Below, one piece after another: positions 61,951 to 64,000 of a DNA stretch of 64,000 nt (position 1 is the stretch's first letter; every line of letters begins with the position of its first letter). Origin of the DNA: Branchiostoma floridae. Taxonomy: Eukaryota > Chordata > Leptocardii > Amphioxiformes > Branchiostomatidae. The position numbers and the translations under genes are program-made. The DNA lies in assembly GCF_000003815.2 (NCBI RefSeq), contig NC_049990.1, positions 5,589,451-5,653,450 on the forward strand. The letters run 5' to 3'. The notes below the pieces were generated by a model, which was given only the letters and a program-made list of their open reading frames with translations, had not been told where the DNA came from and searched no databases.

Positions 61951-64000
61951 CCGCTCCACACCTGGACGTCGTCCCATTCTCCTATATCAATCTCCCATTG
62001 TTGAAATGGACACCACGTTGTGTGAAAATGACAGACAACTTGATTGGGATAAGAAATATATGAAGAGAAGCCAATTTGTAAGATAATAGCTTGTTGTTCT
62101 CCTACAAGGCTATAGAACACCGTGCACTTTAAAAGGACACCCTTTCACGTGGGGTTGGTATCGGATTTCAATGTCGTCATCAATTTTGCATTGTGAAATC
62201 GACACCACTTTTGTGAAACTGACAGCGGCGCAGAATGTCACTGCTTAGCCTTGGGATCTACACCTGCGTTTTCTGTATAGATGTATGTGTGGAACGTTTA
62301 GAGGCTCTTCAAGACAAAGACGTCTCAATACTCAGTTTTCAGTCTTATAATTAAGGAAACGCGTTGAAAGATCTGAAGGCCTCTAGGGCTCGCTTTTATA
62401 CAATTATCGCTGAAGTTTGTTATCAAACGTTTGTGATCATTTATAGTTTCATAATTTCGTTCATTGTGGCTTAACGTCTTTTGGGCATTGATTCTACATC
62501 TTCCTATGTACATATTATGATAATTTTCCATGAAAACAAACTGGTACGAAGTACAAATAGTCCAAAAGTGACGTTCTCTTCAGAAGGAATGGAAAATGTG
62601 TCAGCATGAGAAAAGACAGCGGTTGAGAACTAGTATTACGGCGATTATGATGATATTAGCGTCATATTATGTCAGTAAAAGTGTTGATATAAATGACCTT
62701 TCCGCAAGTAGCAGCCATGTTAGAGTAGAAATACGGTTGTATAACGAGACACTTTATATTTATTGAAAACCACGTATTTACAGTGGGCAATATTGCGGCT
62801 GCGTAGTTGTAAGTAAAGAACCACGCTACACATTCATTAACAAACCTAAAGAAATTATTCCCGAAGTATAGAACTACGGAATTCCAATAACCTTATCATA
62901 CCCTTGGTGCATAATGTTTAGCAACGTTTAGCAAAAAAATGTTTTTGAGCAGGGCGCATAAATTTGAGTATGGTTAAATAATCTATTTTATGTCGTGTTT
63001 TCAGTGATAATCGTATTCATGGTAACGTCCAATTGTTTGTGAAACTTGCAAACAAAATAAATGATACACGAAAGGCTAAACTTGAAGGTTACAATTTATT
63101 AGAAAAAGGTTACCGTAATTCATTTTATTGCCATTATTCTGTTTCAAAAACATTTTGCTTACAAAAGAACAATGGAATTATATGGTAGACATTTATTGAG
63201 TAGGACAAGTGCGTGTCCATCTTATTCACTAGGAAATCTATTCGTGCTTTTCCTTCTCTTTCAAAGAAAAGTCTGGTTTGTATCAAATGTGAACCATACA
63301 CAATAGCGATAAAGTTAACATGAATAGGTTGTACTCAACAAACCATAAAACAACTTGTAAAAGGTTCGAGTAAAGCTAAAATATCACTGTGTTTTGGAAG
63401 CGTAGGTTTAGAACAAAACCTCGCAAGGCTAAAACAGCAAGCCTTGTACTTTTTTGTGAAAAATCTTACAACCATTGAACTTGACATTCCCATATTTCCT
63501 CTGAGAAAAAGGTTACCGTAATTCATTTCTAAAATCGAAATTACTATGCTTTTGAATGCTTTTAGTCCTGTCTTGTTCAAAAGCCCCAATGGACAGCCGT
63601 GTCCTTGGCGATGAAGTCTGGTGCAACCAGAGCACCTTTTTACTTCAAACTAAATCGTTTGATGGCAGACATCTTGTTGTGAACAGACCATTTAATTCCA
63701 TTTAGTAAGAGTTGAAAGGACAGTGGGTTCCACTTCACTCAACATTAATTTTCTTTTGCGAAATTGACGTCGTCTTGTTGAAACGAGCGATTATGGTCTT
63801 TGAATGTACCAAAACAAATTTGCAGCGATATTGTCAAAGAAAAATTGTGGAAGTTGTCTGTTCTTGAATAGGTTTGAAACGTTGCTATAGGTGAAAAAAA
63901 CAATGGTTAGACCTGACATCCAAAGATATCATAATACATATCCACAGCGAAGACATAAAAACATTGTGTTATTTCAAAATATGAATATCGTTTTTAGTAT
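61951..64000. other. AT-rich intergenic DNA with small repeats
   Basis: No gene recognised. It holds related short segments at about 61994-62050, 62180-62235 and 63750-63790 (TGGACACCAC, TTGTGTGAAAATGACAG and variants) and an exact 25-base direct repeat containing AAAAAGGTTACCGTAATTCA at 63102-63126 and 63504-63528. Confidence 0.55.

Noticed and set aside
1-64000. Endogenous viral or LTR-retrotransposon genes
   Set aside because: No capsid, integrase or aspartic protease motif and no long terminal repeats were noticed. Only non-LTR reverse transcriptase C-termini were found.

Overview
This window is eukaryotic and animal-like. One clearly functional protein gene lies in about 64 kb; the rest is AT-rich spacer, many small DNA-transposon remnants, LINE and SINE fragments, and a large number of local tandem duplications, separated by visibly GC- and CpG-richer single-copy blocks that look like regulatory DNA or promoters. 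An intronless RING/B-box/B-box/coiled-coil/NHL gene, CR1/L2-like LINE ends and SINEs with a conserved central domain suggest an invertebrate deuterostome, most likely a lancelet (Branchiostoma). The species call is inference, not proof.

Layout. 1-1.3 kb: single-copy GC-richer block. 1.4-7 kb: AT-rich DNA with microsatellites, LINE 3' stubs and a SINE-like piece. 6.6-14.5 kb: many short tandem duplications, a GC-rich block at 8.3-9.06 kb and hairpin elements. 14.5-21 kb: spacer, a nested hairpin-element pair at 16.5-16.8 kb, a 358-bp inverted-repeat element and a 20-bp minisatellite. 21.2-23.6 kb: a SINE-like piece running into a 174-bp satellite that is itself interrupted by an inverted-repeat element. 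23.6-24.7 kb: regulatory-looking DNA followed by a possible two-exon secreted-peptide gene. 24.8-36.8 kb: duplications, elements and two candidate promoters. 36.9-39.1 kb: a roughly 1.1-kb tandem duplication. 40.5-41.9 kb: GC-rich block. 42-47.7 kb: hairpin elements, one apparently enclosing a LINE fragment. 47.7-49.7 kb, minus strand: the TRIM-NHL gene. 50.6-51.5 kb: repeats and a polypurine tract. 52.2-52.7 and 55-56.7 kb: CpG-rich blocks. 57.6-58.4 kb: 26-bp minisatellite. 58.8-59.5 kb: 3' end of a LINE broken by a hairpin element. 59.8-62 kb: degenerate repeats. 62-64 kb: AT-rich spacer.

Two themes stand out. First, about twenty elements share the terminal core TCTCCAAGCAGA but fall into several interior classes; several have 8-9-bp flanking duplications, so they look like non-autonomous transposons moved by one transposase. 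Second, at least a dozen unrelated local tandem duplications have unit lengths of about 156-206 bp, the size of one nucleosome repeat. Two tandem arrays (174 bp and 26 bp) are also packed with CACCTG E-boxes. No rRNA gene, credible functional tRNA gene, CRISPR array or viral gene was seen.
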